From Phlebotomus papatasi (taxonomy: Eukaryota > Arthropoda > Insecta > Diptera > Psychodidae), in the NCBI RefSeq assembly GCF_024763615.1, contig NC_077223.1, positions 24,304,001-24,368,000 of the forward strand: a stretch of DNA of 64,000 bases, written 5' to 3'. Numbering within the stretch: the first letter of the stretch is position 1; each line of letters begins with the position of its first letter. The notes beneath the pieces are model-generated. The model was not told the origin of the DNA. It did not search any database and saw nothing but the letters and a program-made list of their open reading frames with translations. Shown piece by piece: positions 45,742-56,819 of the stretch. The translations under genes and the position numbers were made by a program.

Positions 45742-46669
45742 ATTTTCTTTATTTTCAAGTGAAATTTCGCAAATCTTGAGCCTAAAGGAGACTTTAATAG
45801 GGTGTAAAGTATGAGGCCTCTATCTCTCACAGTTTCCAAGGGTTTGCGGAATCTTTGTTTTTTCCATTTTGTTTTTTTCCAATTTTTCTTTGGAATCTTT
45901 GTCTTCGGTAACCTTTGTTTTTTGGAAACTTTGTCTTTGGAAATCTTGTCTTTTATATATTTTAAACAAATATATTTTATTAAAGAAAATAATGATATCA
46001 CAATGGTGTTTTTTGAAGTTTTTAGTTTCGTCCTTCAGGTCAAAGGGAAATTTTCTGTGTTTTGGGAAATTGTTAGTTTCGTCTTTTGGGGCAAAGGGAA
46101 ATTTTCTGTGTTTTGGAAAGCTATTAGAATCGTCTGTCGGGGCGGGGCAAAGGAAAATTTTGTTTTGGGAAATTTTTAGTTTCGTTATTTAGGGCAAAGG
46201 GAAATTTTCTGTGTTTTGGGAATTTACCAGTATCATCTGTCGGGGCAAAGGGAAATTCTCTGTTTTTGAAAATTTTTAGTCTCGTCCTTTGGAACAAGGG
46301 TGTTTTGGGAAGTTAACAGTATAACCTATCGGGACGAAAGGAAATTTTCTGTTTTTGGGAGGTTTTTAGTTTCATACTTTGGGGCAAATGGAAATTTTTT
46401 GAGAAAAAGGAAATTTTTGGAAATTTATAAAATATAATATACTTGTGCAAAATTTGTTACAGACAAAATTTCTGAAAATTGTGAAAAATGTATGAAAGAC
46501 AACATTTCCAAAGACAAAGTTTTCAAAAAACAAAAGTTACCGAAGACAAAGATTCCAAAGGGAGAATCTTTGGGAAAAACAAAAGTGTAAATAACAAAAT
46601 GGAAAAAACGAAGATTCCCGATCCCGAAGGAAATGCACCACTATAAACTGATTTAGGATTATCACTGGC
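45742..46669. repeat. Core of the foldback: inverted segments around ~60-bp repeats
   Basis: The segment 45,843-45,950 (for example GGAATCTTTG, TTTCCATTTTG, GGTAACCTTTG) is mirrored at 46,495-46,625. Between them, 46,012-46,400 holds about six units of ~60 bp around GGGAAATTTTCTGTGTTTTG. No coding sequence. Confidence 0.7.
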
Positions 46670-47480
46670 CGCTGACCAATTTATATTTTTTACTGACCAA
46701 TTATAATTTTTTACTGACCAAATTTAATTTTTTACTGACCACTCTTAATTTTTTACTGACCTCTTTTAATTTTATGTTGACCACAATTCGTTTTTTACTG
46801 ACCACTTTTAATTTTTTACTGACCATATTTTATTTATCACTGATCACTTTTAATTTTTTGCTGATCAATTTTGATTTTCTAATGATCAAATTTTATTTTT
46901 TAGTGACCAATTTTTATTTTCTACTGCTTGTTTTTAATTTTTTACTCACCAAATTGTATTTTTTACAGACCACTTTTAATTTTTTACTGACCAATTTTAA
47001 TTCTTTATTGACCACTTTTAATTTTTTACTGACCACATTTAATTTTTTACTGTTCACTTTTAATTTTTTACTGGCCAATTTTTATTTTTTACTGACCACT
47101 TTTCATTTTGTACTGACCAATTTTTATTTTTTACCGACCACTTAATTTTTTACTGACCTCTTTTAATTTTTTGCTGACAAATTTTTATTTTTTACTGCTC
47201 CTTTTTAATTTTTTGCTGACCACTTTTTAGTTTTTACTGCTTTTTTAATTTTTTTGCTGCTCATTTTTAATTTTTTGCTGATCAACTCGAATATATCTAC
47301 TGATCAATTCGAAGTTTTTACTTACCAAATTTAACTTTCTACTGACCAAATTTAACTTTTTACTAACAAAATTTTACTTTTTACTGACAAAATTGAAAAT
47401 TTTTGCTGATTATTTCGAATTATTTGCTGATCAAATTTGATTTTCTGCTGACCACTTTTGACTTTTTACTGACCATTTGG
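46670..47480 (-). repeat. 21-bp minisatellite array, right arm (inverted)
   Basis: About 38 units such as TTTTTTACTGACCACTTTTAA, the reverse complement of the left array. Because 21 bp is seven codons, a 123-codon frame (46,774-47,145) appears as a heptad repeat; it is an artefact of the array. Confidence 0.85.
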
Positions 47481-47778
47481 TTTTTGCCAAAAAAAAAATT
47501 GAAATTATGGACCCTTTTTTGGAATATTTTCCTTACAATGAACATCAATATTGACTAAATTAAAATATATTTGTCGTTAAGAAATAGAAAAAAAGATCTT
47601 CGACAAAGTAGCAGGTAAAGAAGTAAATTTCCTATCGAAATATATAAAATAGATAATTTTTCCATTTTCGTGAGCAAAATGTAACAACTTATGCCATGCT
47701 TTGATACTACCCCAGCAATTTTTAGAAACTCCACAAAATCATCTCATAGAAAATTGCTCGAAAATAACATTTTTTAGA

Positions 47779-48849
47779 TAGGGGAAGTGCTTATAATTTT
47801 GGACAGTCTGCTTATAAGCATCGAAGTTCCAAGTTTGAAGTTCGATATTTTCTATACTAATTGACATTTCTTGTTACTCTCTTTTCAGAAGGGTTGTTTA
47901 GAAACTTAGCAAGCTATTTATCGTCTTATTTTTATTAAAATTAGTTTTAATACGTTTAAAAATGAATTGATATGTAGAAGTGACTTTGGCTCTTATTTTG
48001 GACAACTTGTTTATTAATTTGTCCAACTTGGCTGTAAATTTGGACAGCTAATCCGCCTCAATAGGATGCCCATTGTTCTTCATTTGATGAACCAATCTTA
48101 CCAAGTCCTCTTCCTGTTCATGTAAGGGAAACGTAGAATGTCACATGAAGCCCGGAAACTTTCCATATCATTCATTAAAGTGAGTTGACTTCGATACTCC
48201 AAGTACGTGCGGAGTCGCTCATTCCCTGACCTTCCCGGGAGCCTTTCAAGGCATTTCTCGCTACATCTCTTTCGTAGAGATGATGCTCCTTTGTTTCTCC
48301 AGGCATTTGTCCAACCTAGTCATCACAAAAGCTAAAACTTCACGAAATTTCGTGAGAAAAACACCTGTCCAAAATAAGAACCATCACCTCACTGGTGAAT
48401 GTCTTAAAAAATTTCCCATTTTTCACACGAAAAATATAATTCACAAGGCAAATCTCACTTCAGGTCAAATGTACAAATCATCAGTAACGTGAATCAACAC
48501 AATATTCAATGAATATTCAATAATATCACTCGAAAAAAGCGAAGAAACACTGTTAGTACTTCACCACAGCTAAATAAGACTGAAGTAAACACAAAGTTCT
48601 GTCATATTTCTCGTAAGCAATTGCTCACACTGAATTTTCAACAAAGCAATTTCAACTCAAATCATATTCAAATTTTAACGAATTTAGTGTTAAAATCTTC
48701 CAAAAAGAACAAATATTTAGATAGAATTCATTATTCATCAAATATTGGAATAAAAATCCATCATTTTAATCAATTTATTTTTAGTGTCCAATGTTATCCT
48801 CAAAGTGTCCAAAATAAGAAACTGGACAAAATTATGAGCCTTTCCCCTA
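47779..48849. mobile_element. 1.07 kb TIR element inserted in the foldback
   Basis: The left end TAGGGGAAGTGCTTATAATT is inverted at the right (AATTATGAGCCTTTCCCCTA). TGGACA and GTCCAAAATAAG motifs recur near both ends as subterminal repeats. No transposase frame. Confidence 0.65.
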
Positions 48850-49193
48850 GAGGAAAATGATATTCAGCAAAGTTCTATACCTATAGCGTTAAATTTTCTA
48901 TAAGAATTTTCTAATTACATATCACTCGGGTTTGCATAAAACGCATAAACAAAAAAAACAATCTGAAAAACAAAAAAATATGTTAAACAAAAAAAGAACA
49001 GTCTGAAAAACAAAAAAACAAAAATTTATGTAAAAAAATAAAGTTGCAGTGTGGCGCCTACTGGCGCTGCGCCGAATTATTCTTGGCGGCGCGCTCGGCG
49101 GCGCGCCTCAAAAATTTTTAGGCGGCGGCGGCTAAGAAAAAAGTTTGGCGGCGCGCTAAAAACGGCTAACAGTCGGCGCGCGCCGGGCTCTAG

Positions 49194-49520
49194 ATGTGCA
49201 TAATCTCGTCAAGTGCATAATCCGTAGTACATAATGCCGGAACTGAGTGTATGTAATGTTTGCTTACCATTGGGAATTAATTTGTCAAATAATTTCTGAA
49301 ATACGCCTTAATGTATACTATTTAATGACAGGAAATTTGAAAACACTGCTTATTTCTCAGAATAAAACATTAATTTCTTTTATTAAGGTTAAAGTTTTCA
49401 ATATTCTATCAATTTAATGAATAACTGTGGCCAAAAATTACTATTTGTTAATGCATTTCTTTTAAACGGTTGCATCTTTTCGTTCAGACTACTTTTACTC
49501 CGTGCGAAATTTGTTCGTAC
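49194..49520 (+). repeat. Dispersed ~290-bp repeat, copy 2
   Basis: 49,250-49,520 matches 15,670-15,960 in the same orientation. 49,194-49,250 carries repeated GTGCATAAT motifs also seen left of the foldback at 43,105-43,135. Confidence 0.6.
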
Positions 49521-49734
49521 ATATACAGGAGTTGTTGGATTTGCGAAAGTGCACGAACACCACCAGCGCCACACGTAGTTAACGAAATATACTTTTTCCT
49601 GTTACTGTATTCACGCATAATTTACATTTGTAACGAAAATTATCTTACATCTTACCAAAAAGATGTTCAGAATTGACCTACTGATTTATATTGATGCAGA
49701 TCCTCAAAATTAATATGAAAAATAAGGAGATATA

Positions 49735-50574
49735 CAGTGGTGGCCAAAATAATAGAATCAGTTTGAAAAGCTTATATATTTTTTTTTAACTTTTGTATTT
49801 TTTCTTCAATTTGTTGATATGATTCTGAAGTAGAAATCTCCAAATTATTAGAATTGTCGAACAAAGGTTGTTTTGGCCGCTAGAGGTCTCTATTTTACAT
49901 AGAATACGTCAATAGTGAAATTCAGTTCGGCCAAAAAAAATTGGAAAACTGTAATTTTTTTTCTAAATATGGCTTTATTTAAACTTATCCGATTTATAGA
50001 CCACATTCTTTCATTTAAATGTAAGTGGTCCTATCGTGTTTTTCAAACCTAATTCACTATTGATCTACAGTGGTGTCTCTCTATATGCGTAACGTGTCGA
50101 TGCACAGATTTTGTGTCGGTTGCATTCAAAATTAATTTGTTTACATTTTGACAAAGTAAATAAACGAAATTATTTTCTTGGTAACTAATTTTTCTTGTTT
50201 TTAATTTTATTTATTTTATTTTTTCTGTCTCATATTATAGTTAAAATAACACAGGAAATTCTAAAAAAAATAAAAATAAATAATAATAATTTATTAGAAG
50301 AAAGAAAAACCGTTAGGAATTTCAAAAAAAGTTGTGCATATTCAAAGATACAACTGTCAAAAAAATACCCAAACTATGCATATAGAGAGACGCCACTGTA
50401 TTCTGTGAAAAATAGAGACCTCTAGCGGCCAAAACAATGTTTATTTGACGTAAGGTAATTATTTGCATACATATTTCTATATCAAAATTATTTAAAGGAA
50501 TTGGAATAAACAAAAATTCTGAAGGTAAAATAGTGGTATTTGCTGAGTTGATTCTATTATTTTGGCCGCCATTG
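49735..50574. mobile_element. TA-flanked MITE with 25-bp TIRs (outer)
   Basis: It starts CAGTGGTGGCCAAAATAATA and ends in the inverse, TATTATTTTGGCCGCCATTG, with TA on both sides. The inner GCTAGAGGTCTCTATTTT is also mirrored (AAAATAGAGACCTCTAGC). It contains a second element at 50068-50398. Tc1/mariner-type by its duplication. Confidence 0.8.
50068..50398. mobile_element. TA-flanked MITE nested in the outer MITE
   Basis: CAGTGGTGTCTCTCTATATG at the left and CATATAGAGAGACGCCACTG at the right, TA at 50066-50067 and 50399-50400. A different family from its host, inserted later. Confidence 0.8.
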
Positions 50575-50651
50575 TATATTATAATTTTCTTTCATTAACC
50601 GTTTCGTAATAAATCAATCAATGGACTTTTAAAATGTTTAAATGTAAAACG

Positions 50652-50772
50652 CTTTAAAGGCGAGTGGGCCACCGGTAACCAAAAAAAACGCAATTATTTA
50701 GAGAAAAAAATAACCTTAGATAGGCAGAAAAACATTTCTTTGGGTCTCCGTAACCCACTCGCGTCCTTAAAG
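50652..50772. mobile_element. ~120-bp hairpin MITE
   Basis: CTTTAAAGGCGAGTGGG at the left is mirrored by CCCACTCGCGTCCTTAAAG at the right, and an inner GGTAACC is close to its inverse. Very small. Confidence 0.5.
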
Positions 50773-52453
50773 GGTTAAATTATAAATTTTTGACTAAAAT
50801 TCAAAAATTTGGCACGCACGTGGGAAATTAAATTGATAAATTATGCAGATTTTTGAGTGCAAATTTCCAAACCATGGAATTAAAATTATATTCAATCAAA
50901 AAGTGCTTTTGATAATATGCAGCTTAATGTGCAGATTTAAAAGTATTTATTCACACATCCTGTTAATTTATTCATTTGTTAATTGTAAATATTGAATATG
51001 GTATTCGCTACCAAATGTTTTGCATTATTGCTCATGCAGAAATGTGCCACACATCTAAATTGAGCGAATATTTAATTAAAAATTAAAATTATCTGTAATT
51101 TCCGCTGAATTTTTTGCGTATTCTTGAAAATCTCGCTACTAAAAGCTTTCTGGAACAAAGTTCCTTGAATTTAGAAAATTTCTCCTCAATGTAAGCTCTA
51201 TATGGGCTTTTGTATTTGCATTTTGGGTATTCTTGAGGTAATAAAAGTCTAACTGAATGAGTGCTAATGCTTCTCTAGTTATCACAAGACACTAAAATGT
51301 GTCTCATACAATATCATTACGCATTTAAATCGTCAACATTTGCCACCATTATTGTTCATTACATCTAACAATTATTTATTCAGCTGCTATGCCATTTCTC
51401 CTTGCTAAACTTACGAACAATTTAGGCGGCAGAGGTGGTTATGGTTTGTGGTATTAGACATTTCAGGATTATGCAAAATATTATTCTCTTGGGATGTTCA
51501 CTGTAAAGGTTTATACTTTCTTACGAAATTGATAAACATATCACACAGAAAAGGATTACACAGAAACAAAATTAAATTACTGATATCCTTTGGCGATTTT
51601 GAAATTTCTTATTCCCCAACGTTACTTTAAGGATTTGTTTCTATTTTTGGTATTTCAGTTTCCATGTCTGTGCAAAATTTTATTCTATTGAATTTGAGTT
51701 GTATGTGGAGAAAATGTTACAATATTGTGTGAAATATCTTTAAAGTACGGTATTCTTCAATCTCTGGGGAGCACATGGTGAATAAAATCTCAAGGGTGCG
51801 CATTAGTGCGTAGGGAAAGTCGCAAAATATGTGCTTTGAGTGCGTATTTTGGTGAGAAAATGGGGAAATATTCTATGAATTTCACCAAAAGAGAGACATT
51901 TTGCTCGCTATTGAAAATCAACAAGTTCTCGGTGGTGCGATTTTGCCAACGATGGTACAAATATTGAAGAGTTCTTCATGGGAAACAAGTCAGAAGGGGC
52001 GCGAACTTGTATTCTGAGGAAAAATATGGAAATTTCTCACACTGTCGCCTCTGGCTTTTCATTCAGATTTTCTCCTTTCATCACTGTTTTTCACTCACTC
52101 CACTTTGGTAAAGGAAGAACCCCTTTAGAGGTAAATACAGAATAATACAATGAAACTCTGAAGAAGAACAATTCGCAGATTGCTCGAAAACACATTCGCT
52201 TTTTGGCATTTTCAAATTTTCGAACTCCAAGAGAGAGAAGCTTTTACAATCCATTTTTTTCAAATTCTCATCATCCTGGTTGATAACAGTAAGATATATT
52301 GACTTCCGGTCTTCAGTGACCCTCCCACAAGTCAACATTCTCTAGCGGACTAATAGCGAACTGGAGGACGTTTTTTTTAACGGATTTCGTCAAATTAGGA
52401 TTTTTTTTGAAAGATCTTTTAATTCTGAAACCGACTTCATCGGTCACAATCGG
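50773..52453. other. Unique-looking intergenic sequence
   Basis: Nothing recognised. The 85-codon minus frame at 52,081-52,338 has ordinary composition but no domain; it could be an exon of an unknown gene, with weak support. Confidence 0.3.
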
Positions 52454-52823
52454 TGATACATAGGTAAAGTAACGGTAACAGTTCTATTTTACCCCTTTAA
52501 CGACGAGACACTTTTTACGGACTGTGTAGCGGAACATCTGTGTTCCTATTTGTTAACTCCTTCCCCTTCCTTATTTTAGTTAAGATATTTGATGAAATAT
52601 GTTATGCTTTAAGATTATTATGCTTATTATGCTGATTGTAATTTCCTAGTGTTGCGCTTACTGCTAAATAAACATAAAATATGCATAAAAGTAAGTGCAA
52701 CACTAGAATACATTGAAGTCGCTCGAAGTCGCTTGAAGTCACTCAAAGTCACTTGAAGACACAAGACAAGAAGCCAATAAATATAATTTATAACTACATT
52801 CAGTGTTTTAACTTGGCGTATCA
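52454..52823 (+). repeat. 5' LTR of the Ty3-type element
   Basis: The proposed borders are TGATACATAGG and GGCGTATCA, which share a 6-bp inverted repeat TGATAC/GTATCA. The right border is supported by the primer site 3 nt later. The left border is an inference, since no second LTR exists here. A GAAGTCGCTCGAAGTCGCTT-type short tandem repeat and an AATAAA lie within. Confidence 0.55.
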
Positions 52824-52826
52824 AAT

Positions 52827-52844
52827 TGGTGTCAGAAGTGGGAT
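52827..52844 (+). promoter_or_regulatory. Primer-binding site complementary to tRNA-Leu
   Basis: TGGTGTCAGAAGTGGGAT is the complement of a tRNA 3' end ...CCACTTCTGACA-CCA, as in insect tRNA-Leu (from general knowledge of that tRNA). Confidence 0.7.
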
Positions 52845-52909
52845 TATCCAGTGTTTAAGTGTTGTGAAGTTTAAATGAGATTCAGATAATCTCAAATGAG
52901 TATCCGTAA

Positions 52910-54445
52910 ATGAGTAACCGCACCAGCTTCCATTTAAGAACAAAAAAAGTTGTAGTTAAAAATAAAACGGTTCAAAAGACTGAAACTACCAGGAGAAGCT
53001 CAGAAAGTGGTCCTGGTCCTAGTGTAGAAAACTGTCCTAGTGTATTTCAACGGAGTGGAAAAACAGCACGAACACCACCGGAACCATCCCCAATTACATA
53101 TACGCCACCACCAGCAGCATCACAACATACTTCTGAGAGACACCATCAACCATTGTATCTTGGTGTTACCCCAATTCTACGAGAGATTGCTGCACTACCG
53201 ATAGTTGTTAGAACACCGACTTCTAGCAGAAATCAGCCATCTACAGACGAAGTACAAGAGACTCCGCGGCTTCCATCATCACAAAGAACCCATCATCAGG
53301 ACAATACTCCTGCACAACATCCAACATCTCCGCTATCGCCACAACTTCAACAATCACCAATCAATAACCGACCTACGGATCCGCCACCACCTCCTCCATC
53401 GCAACAGCAACAATCATCTTTAAATTCCAACAGCTCAGAAACTACGCAGCAGAATATGGCTACTGTACCGTTCAGCGAACTCTATAAGGACATCCCAAAA
53501 TGCACAAGTGAGTCGCATATAGTAGCTCATTTTATCGCAATTTGCGATAGTTTATATGAAGATTATTTCAATGATGAAAATAATTCAAGAGATATGGAAT
53601 TTGTTAGGCTTATTATTATGAAACTAAGCCCAGAAATGTATTCAGTTGTAAGAGGGCAAAGTTATACCACGTATCAAGAATTTAGGGACGTTATAATTTC
53701 ACAAAATGAACCTGAACTAGGGATAGGAGAGGCAGCGTTAGCCTTACAAAGGCTAACGATCGGAACTAAAGAAAGTATTAAGGCATTCGCGAAGCGTGTC
53801 GAGGATGCTATGAATATTTTTAATGCAGCATGTGCCGCTCATTGTGATGGGAGAATCACACAAGCTGTAAAAGATAAAAATCTTCGCGAAGCACTAGATA
53901 TTTTTGCAAACGGGATTCGGGATAATGATACCCGCATCATGATACTTACGCGAAGTTTCAAAAGCATTAGTGCTGCAGTTATTTTCGCGGAGAGTAGATT
54001 AAAAACCATCCCATCCGCGAATCCTGATCCTGGGAAATTTCAACAAAATTCTGGGAATAATAGAACTCAAACACAATCAGGTTCTTCATCTTCTTCTTTT
54101 ACAAGCCAAAACAGAAACCAAAATAATTCATATAACAACCGGAATCAAAATTCGTCCCAAAATTCGCGACAGAACTATCAGCCAAATCAATCCCAAAGGA
54201 ATAACCAAACTTTCCAACCTAACAGGAATCGCACCCAAAATTCTAATACCTCTTTCAATAACACATCTCCCCATAATTCGACTAATCCCAATCAAAGCAG
54301 AACTTTTAATGAAACGACATTTCAGCCTCCTGGAGGACAATTTAACTCAACTACATTTCCCGCAACGGAATTTACATCTAATGAACAAAACAATTTAAAT
54401 CAGTCGGAAAACGAGATGTGGTCGGCAGGACAGTTTCACAATTAG
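52910..54445 (+). CDS. Gag of the Ty3-type element (511 residues)
   Basis: The N-terminal 180 residues are Pro/Ser/Gln/Thr-rich and low in complexity. Residues about 185-380 form the capsid-like core (PFSELYKDIPKC, VRLIIMKLSPEMY, AFAKRVEDAMNIF, FANGIRD), as in errantivirus-type Gags. The C-terminal 130 residues are Asn/Gln/Ser/Arg-rich with no zinc knuckle, common in insect Ty3 elements. The frame is intact. A short upstream frame (52896-52913) has its TGA overlapping this ATG as ATGA. pol overlaps the end in the -1 frame. Confidence 0.8.
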   Translation: MSNRTSFHLRTKKVVVKNKTVQKTETTRRSSESGPGPSVENCPSVFQRSGKTARTPPEPSPITYTPPPAASQHTSERHHQPLYLGVTPILREIAALPIVVRTPTSSRNQPSTDEVQETPRLPSSQRTHHQDNTPAQHPTSPLSPQLQQSPINNRPTDPPPPPPSQQQQSSLNSNSSETTQQNMATVPFSELYKDIPKCTSESHIVAHFIAICDSLYEDYFNDENNSRDMEFVRLIIMKLSPEMYSVVRGQSYTTYQEFRDVIISQNEPELGIGEAALALQRLTIGTKESIKAFAKRVEDAMNIFNAACAAHCDGRITQAVKDKNLREALDIFANGIRDNDTRIMILTRSFKSISAAVIFAESRLKTIPSANPDPGKFQQNSGNNRTQTQSGSSSSSFTSQNRNQNNSYNNRNQNSSQNSRQNYQPNQSQRNNQTFQPNRNRTQNSNTSFNNTSPHNSTNPNQSRTFNETTFQPPGGQFNSTTFPATEFTSNEQNNLNQSENEMWSAGQFHN

Positions 54446-55872
54446 AGTCCTCCGCCGACCAGGAAAAATATATTATTCCAAGCTATTTCATAGGCCAACC
54501 CGAAAACCCACACGTGATCAGAGTTCTTGGTAGATATTTACAAGACTCGTGCATCCTCAGATTTTTAATTGATAATGGTTCCCCCTTTTCTTTTGTAAAA
54601 GTCAGATCTTTGCACCCTGACATGCCTGTTATAATTTCGAAAACTATCAAGATTGGTGGAATTACACCAGGCCATATCAATACCTTAGGGACTGTTAATC
54701 TTCGGTTAAATTTTGCGCCCAATAACAACTCTCAGGTCGAGACAACCCTACATGTTCTCCCCGACAATCATTTCCCTTTTGACGGAATTATCGGGAGAGA
54801 CCTAATGCATTCACTCGATGCAATAATTCATGTGAAATCTCGTCACATTCTTTTTAATGAGCTTAAACTCACAGTACCTTTTTTACGCTATCCCTATGGC
54901 TACACATTGGATACTTCAGAAGCTCCACTCAATGATACAAAAATCGAACCTGAAGAGAAAATTGAGCCGAAACAAAAAATTTCCGATGAAATTTCCGAAG
55001 ATGACACATCAAGAATGACAAAAATAGGCCAAATTCTGCACCTGAAACCAAGGTCAGAAAATATTGTTGAATTTGCGTTTTCCGGAAATGCTCCACTTAT
55101 TTGCAAATTTCGCACCTTTAGCGAAAATAATCAAGTCTTTATACCAGAATGCATTATTCAGCCAATTTGCAATAAAGCAAAAATTCCCATTATCAACAAA
55201 AGCGAATCTGAAGTTCAAGTACAATATTTTGCACCTGAAACTGAATTTCTTGATGACTACAATGTTTTTAATTTGAATGCCGAATACACTGATGAACTCA
55301 TAAATGCTGACGAAAGAGCAAATTTTATTATTGACAAGGTCAATATAAATAAGTCACTTAACCATACAGAATTCCTAAATTTTAAAAACATTTGCAAAAA
55401 GTACAATAAAGTATTTCATTTGGACGGAGATAAAATATCTCACACGATCACATCAGAATACAAAATCGAAACTATTCCAGGGTCCAGCATTGTTAACGAA
55501 AAACCCTATAGAATACCCTTCCATCAGAGAAATGTGGTAAAAACTGAAATAAAAAAAATGCTGGATAGTGGAATAATAAGACATAGTTTCAGCCCTTTTA
55601 ATTCACCCTTATTGGTTGTGCCAAAGAAGCCTGATTCAAATGGAAAAAAGCGTTGGCGGATTGTTATCGATTTTAGGAAACTAAACGACATAACTATCAA
55701 GGATCAACATCCCATTGGTAGCATCGATGACATATTCGACCAACTCGGAAATAGCAAGTATTTTTCCACTTTGGATCTAGCTTCCGGCTATTTTCAAATG
55801 AGAATTTCTGAGGACAGCAAGCATAAGACTGCTTTCAACGCTGTAGGATCTCATTTTGAGTTCGAGCGATGA
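54418..55872 (+). pseudogene. Truncated pol (protease and first part of reverse transcriptase)
   Basis: It lies in the -1 frame relative to gag, with a 28-nt overlap, so it was presumably made by frameshifting. The protease region has FLIDNGSPFS and the flap-type GIIGRDL. The usual D-T/S-G is D-N-G here, which may be a loss. Reverse transcriptase follows: KPYRIPFHQR, FNSPLLVVPKK, RIVIDFRKLN and STLDLASGYFQM are standard. The frame ends soon after HFEFER, before the YxDD box, where foreign repeat sequence begins. About 485 codons remain of a pol normally over 1,000. Confidence 0.8.
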
Positions 55873-56325
55873 TCCTAACTCAAATGACATTATCTCGAAT
55901 TTAATCTCTTTGTTTTTTCCTCTTCCCTTCATGCGTTCCCTAACCACCTAAAATACTTAAAAAATGAGGTTTTCAAACTTTGCACAAATTTGGCCCTCGC
56001 GATTTCAATGATTTTCGGATATGTTTTGTAGTTAGCCCAACTGAATATTTCATGTTTAGACATTCACCATCTTGGATTATTCAAGGTCAAAGGGCCTAAT
56101 TTTGAACAGATTTGTTCAAACTAAATTAATTAAAATATTAATTATTTTTTAAAACACCCTCTTCTTGCACAATTTTCAACTTCAAGATGGTTTTGGGGTA
56201 ATTTATAGACAAATTAATCTTGCATAACCATCCGAAAAATTTCCGAAAAAGAATATAAGGCAGAGCTCCTTCTTAGGAGTTCGAACAGCTCTCAAAGCCT
56301 CGGACGCTGTGCCACCCCTTATTAA
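55873..56325 (+). repeat. 'AGGTCAAAG' family copy abutting truncated pol
   Basis: TTTTCGGATATGTTTTGTAG, ATTCAAGGTCAAAGG and the 3' end GACGCTGTGCCACCCC match the other copies. Its left edge coincides with the end of pol. Confidence 0.5.
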
Positions 56326-56439
56326 GTAAATTTTTTATTATTATTTTGAGCATATTTTTCAAATGAAAATAATCCATTTGACAAATAATTTAGTGTTTTT
56401 CTACATTGTGTGCCTTGGATTTCCGTTGAAAATTTTCCG

Positions 56440-56663
56440 TTGTGGAAATTATTCATTTATTTATTTAATTCATGTCGCTCTACATAACTAATACATTATG
56501 GGGCTGTGCGTCTATTCTACGTCCATTGTAGACCTACCAGAAGCAACACAGAGACATTTAGATCTTTGGACCGGGTAAGACTCGAACTCACAGCTGTGAG
56601 GTAAGTTGGAAAACTATCTGCCCGAGATCTGATTGTCTTGCCTATTGCGCCACTGAGATCTCA
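56440..56663 (-). mobile_element. tRNA-derived SINE, third copy
   Basis: On the minus strand: AGTGGCGCAATAGG as box A, GAGTTCGAGTCTTACCCGG as box B, and an AATAAATAAATGAAT-type tail at the plus-strand left end. Same layout as 27411-27642, more diverged. Confidence 0.65.
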
Positions 56664-56819
56664 TATGTGATATTAAGAATATTAATTTTTGATGTACTAG
56701 ATAATTTGCAATATACAAAAATACTATACGACAATACCGTTGAATTATTTATAATAAGAATTTTCAAGGTCAAATGTTGAAAAGGCTCTATACACGGTAA
56801 AAACTTTTGGACACTGACC

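Larger units (their letters stand above)
43231..49193. mobile_element. ~6 kb composite foldback with GC-rich GGCGCGCC arms and 21-bp arrays
   Basis: The outer ends are a perfect 14-bp inverted pair, CTAGAGCCCGGCGC (43231) and GCGCCGGGCTCTAG (to 49193). Each is followed inward by ~120 bp of GGCGGCGGCGCGCC-type sequence. Inside are two inverted 21-bp arrays around a core. Two other elements (43,369-44,718 and 47,779-48,849) have been inserted. Flanking ~60 bp sequences outside the GC-rich ends are also inverted (about 43,148-43,205 and 49,255-49,325). No transposase is encoded. The layout is like Drosophila FB elements. Confidence 0.6.
52454..55872 (+). mobile_element. 5' half of a Ty3-type LTR retrotransposon
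   Basis: LTR, primer site, gag and the beginning of pol are in order. The element stops inside reverse transcriptase at about 55,868 and is followed at once by the 'AGGTCAAAG' repeat family. No integrase, RNase H or 3' LTR is present. It is a dead fragment. Confidence 0.85.

Noticed and set aside
46774..47145. 123-codon heptad-repeat frame
   Set aside because: It is the translation of a 21-bp array; the period of seven codons explains it entirely.
44946..47480. CRISPR-like regular repeats
   Set aside because: Units are contiguous and degenerate without unique spacers, and the genome is eukaryotic.
52081..52338. 85-codon minus-strand frame
   Set aside because: No domain and no convincing splice partners; mentioned only as a weak possibility.
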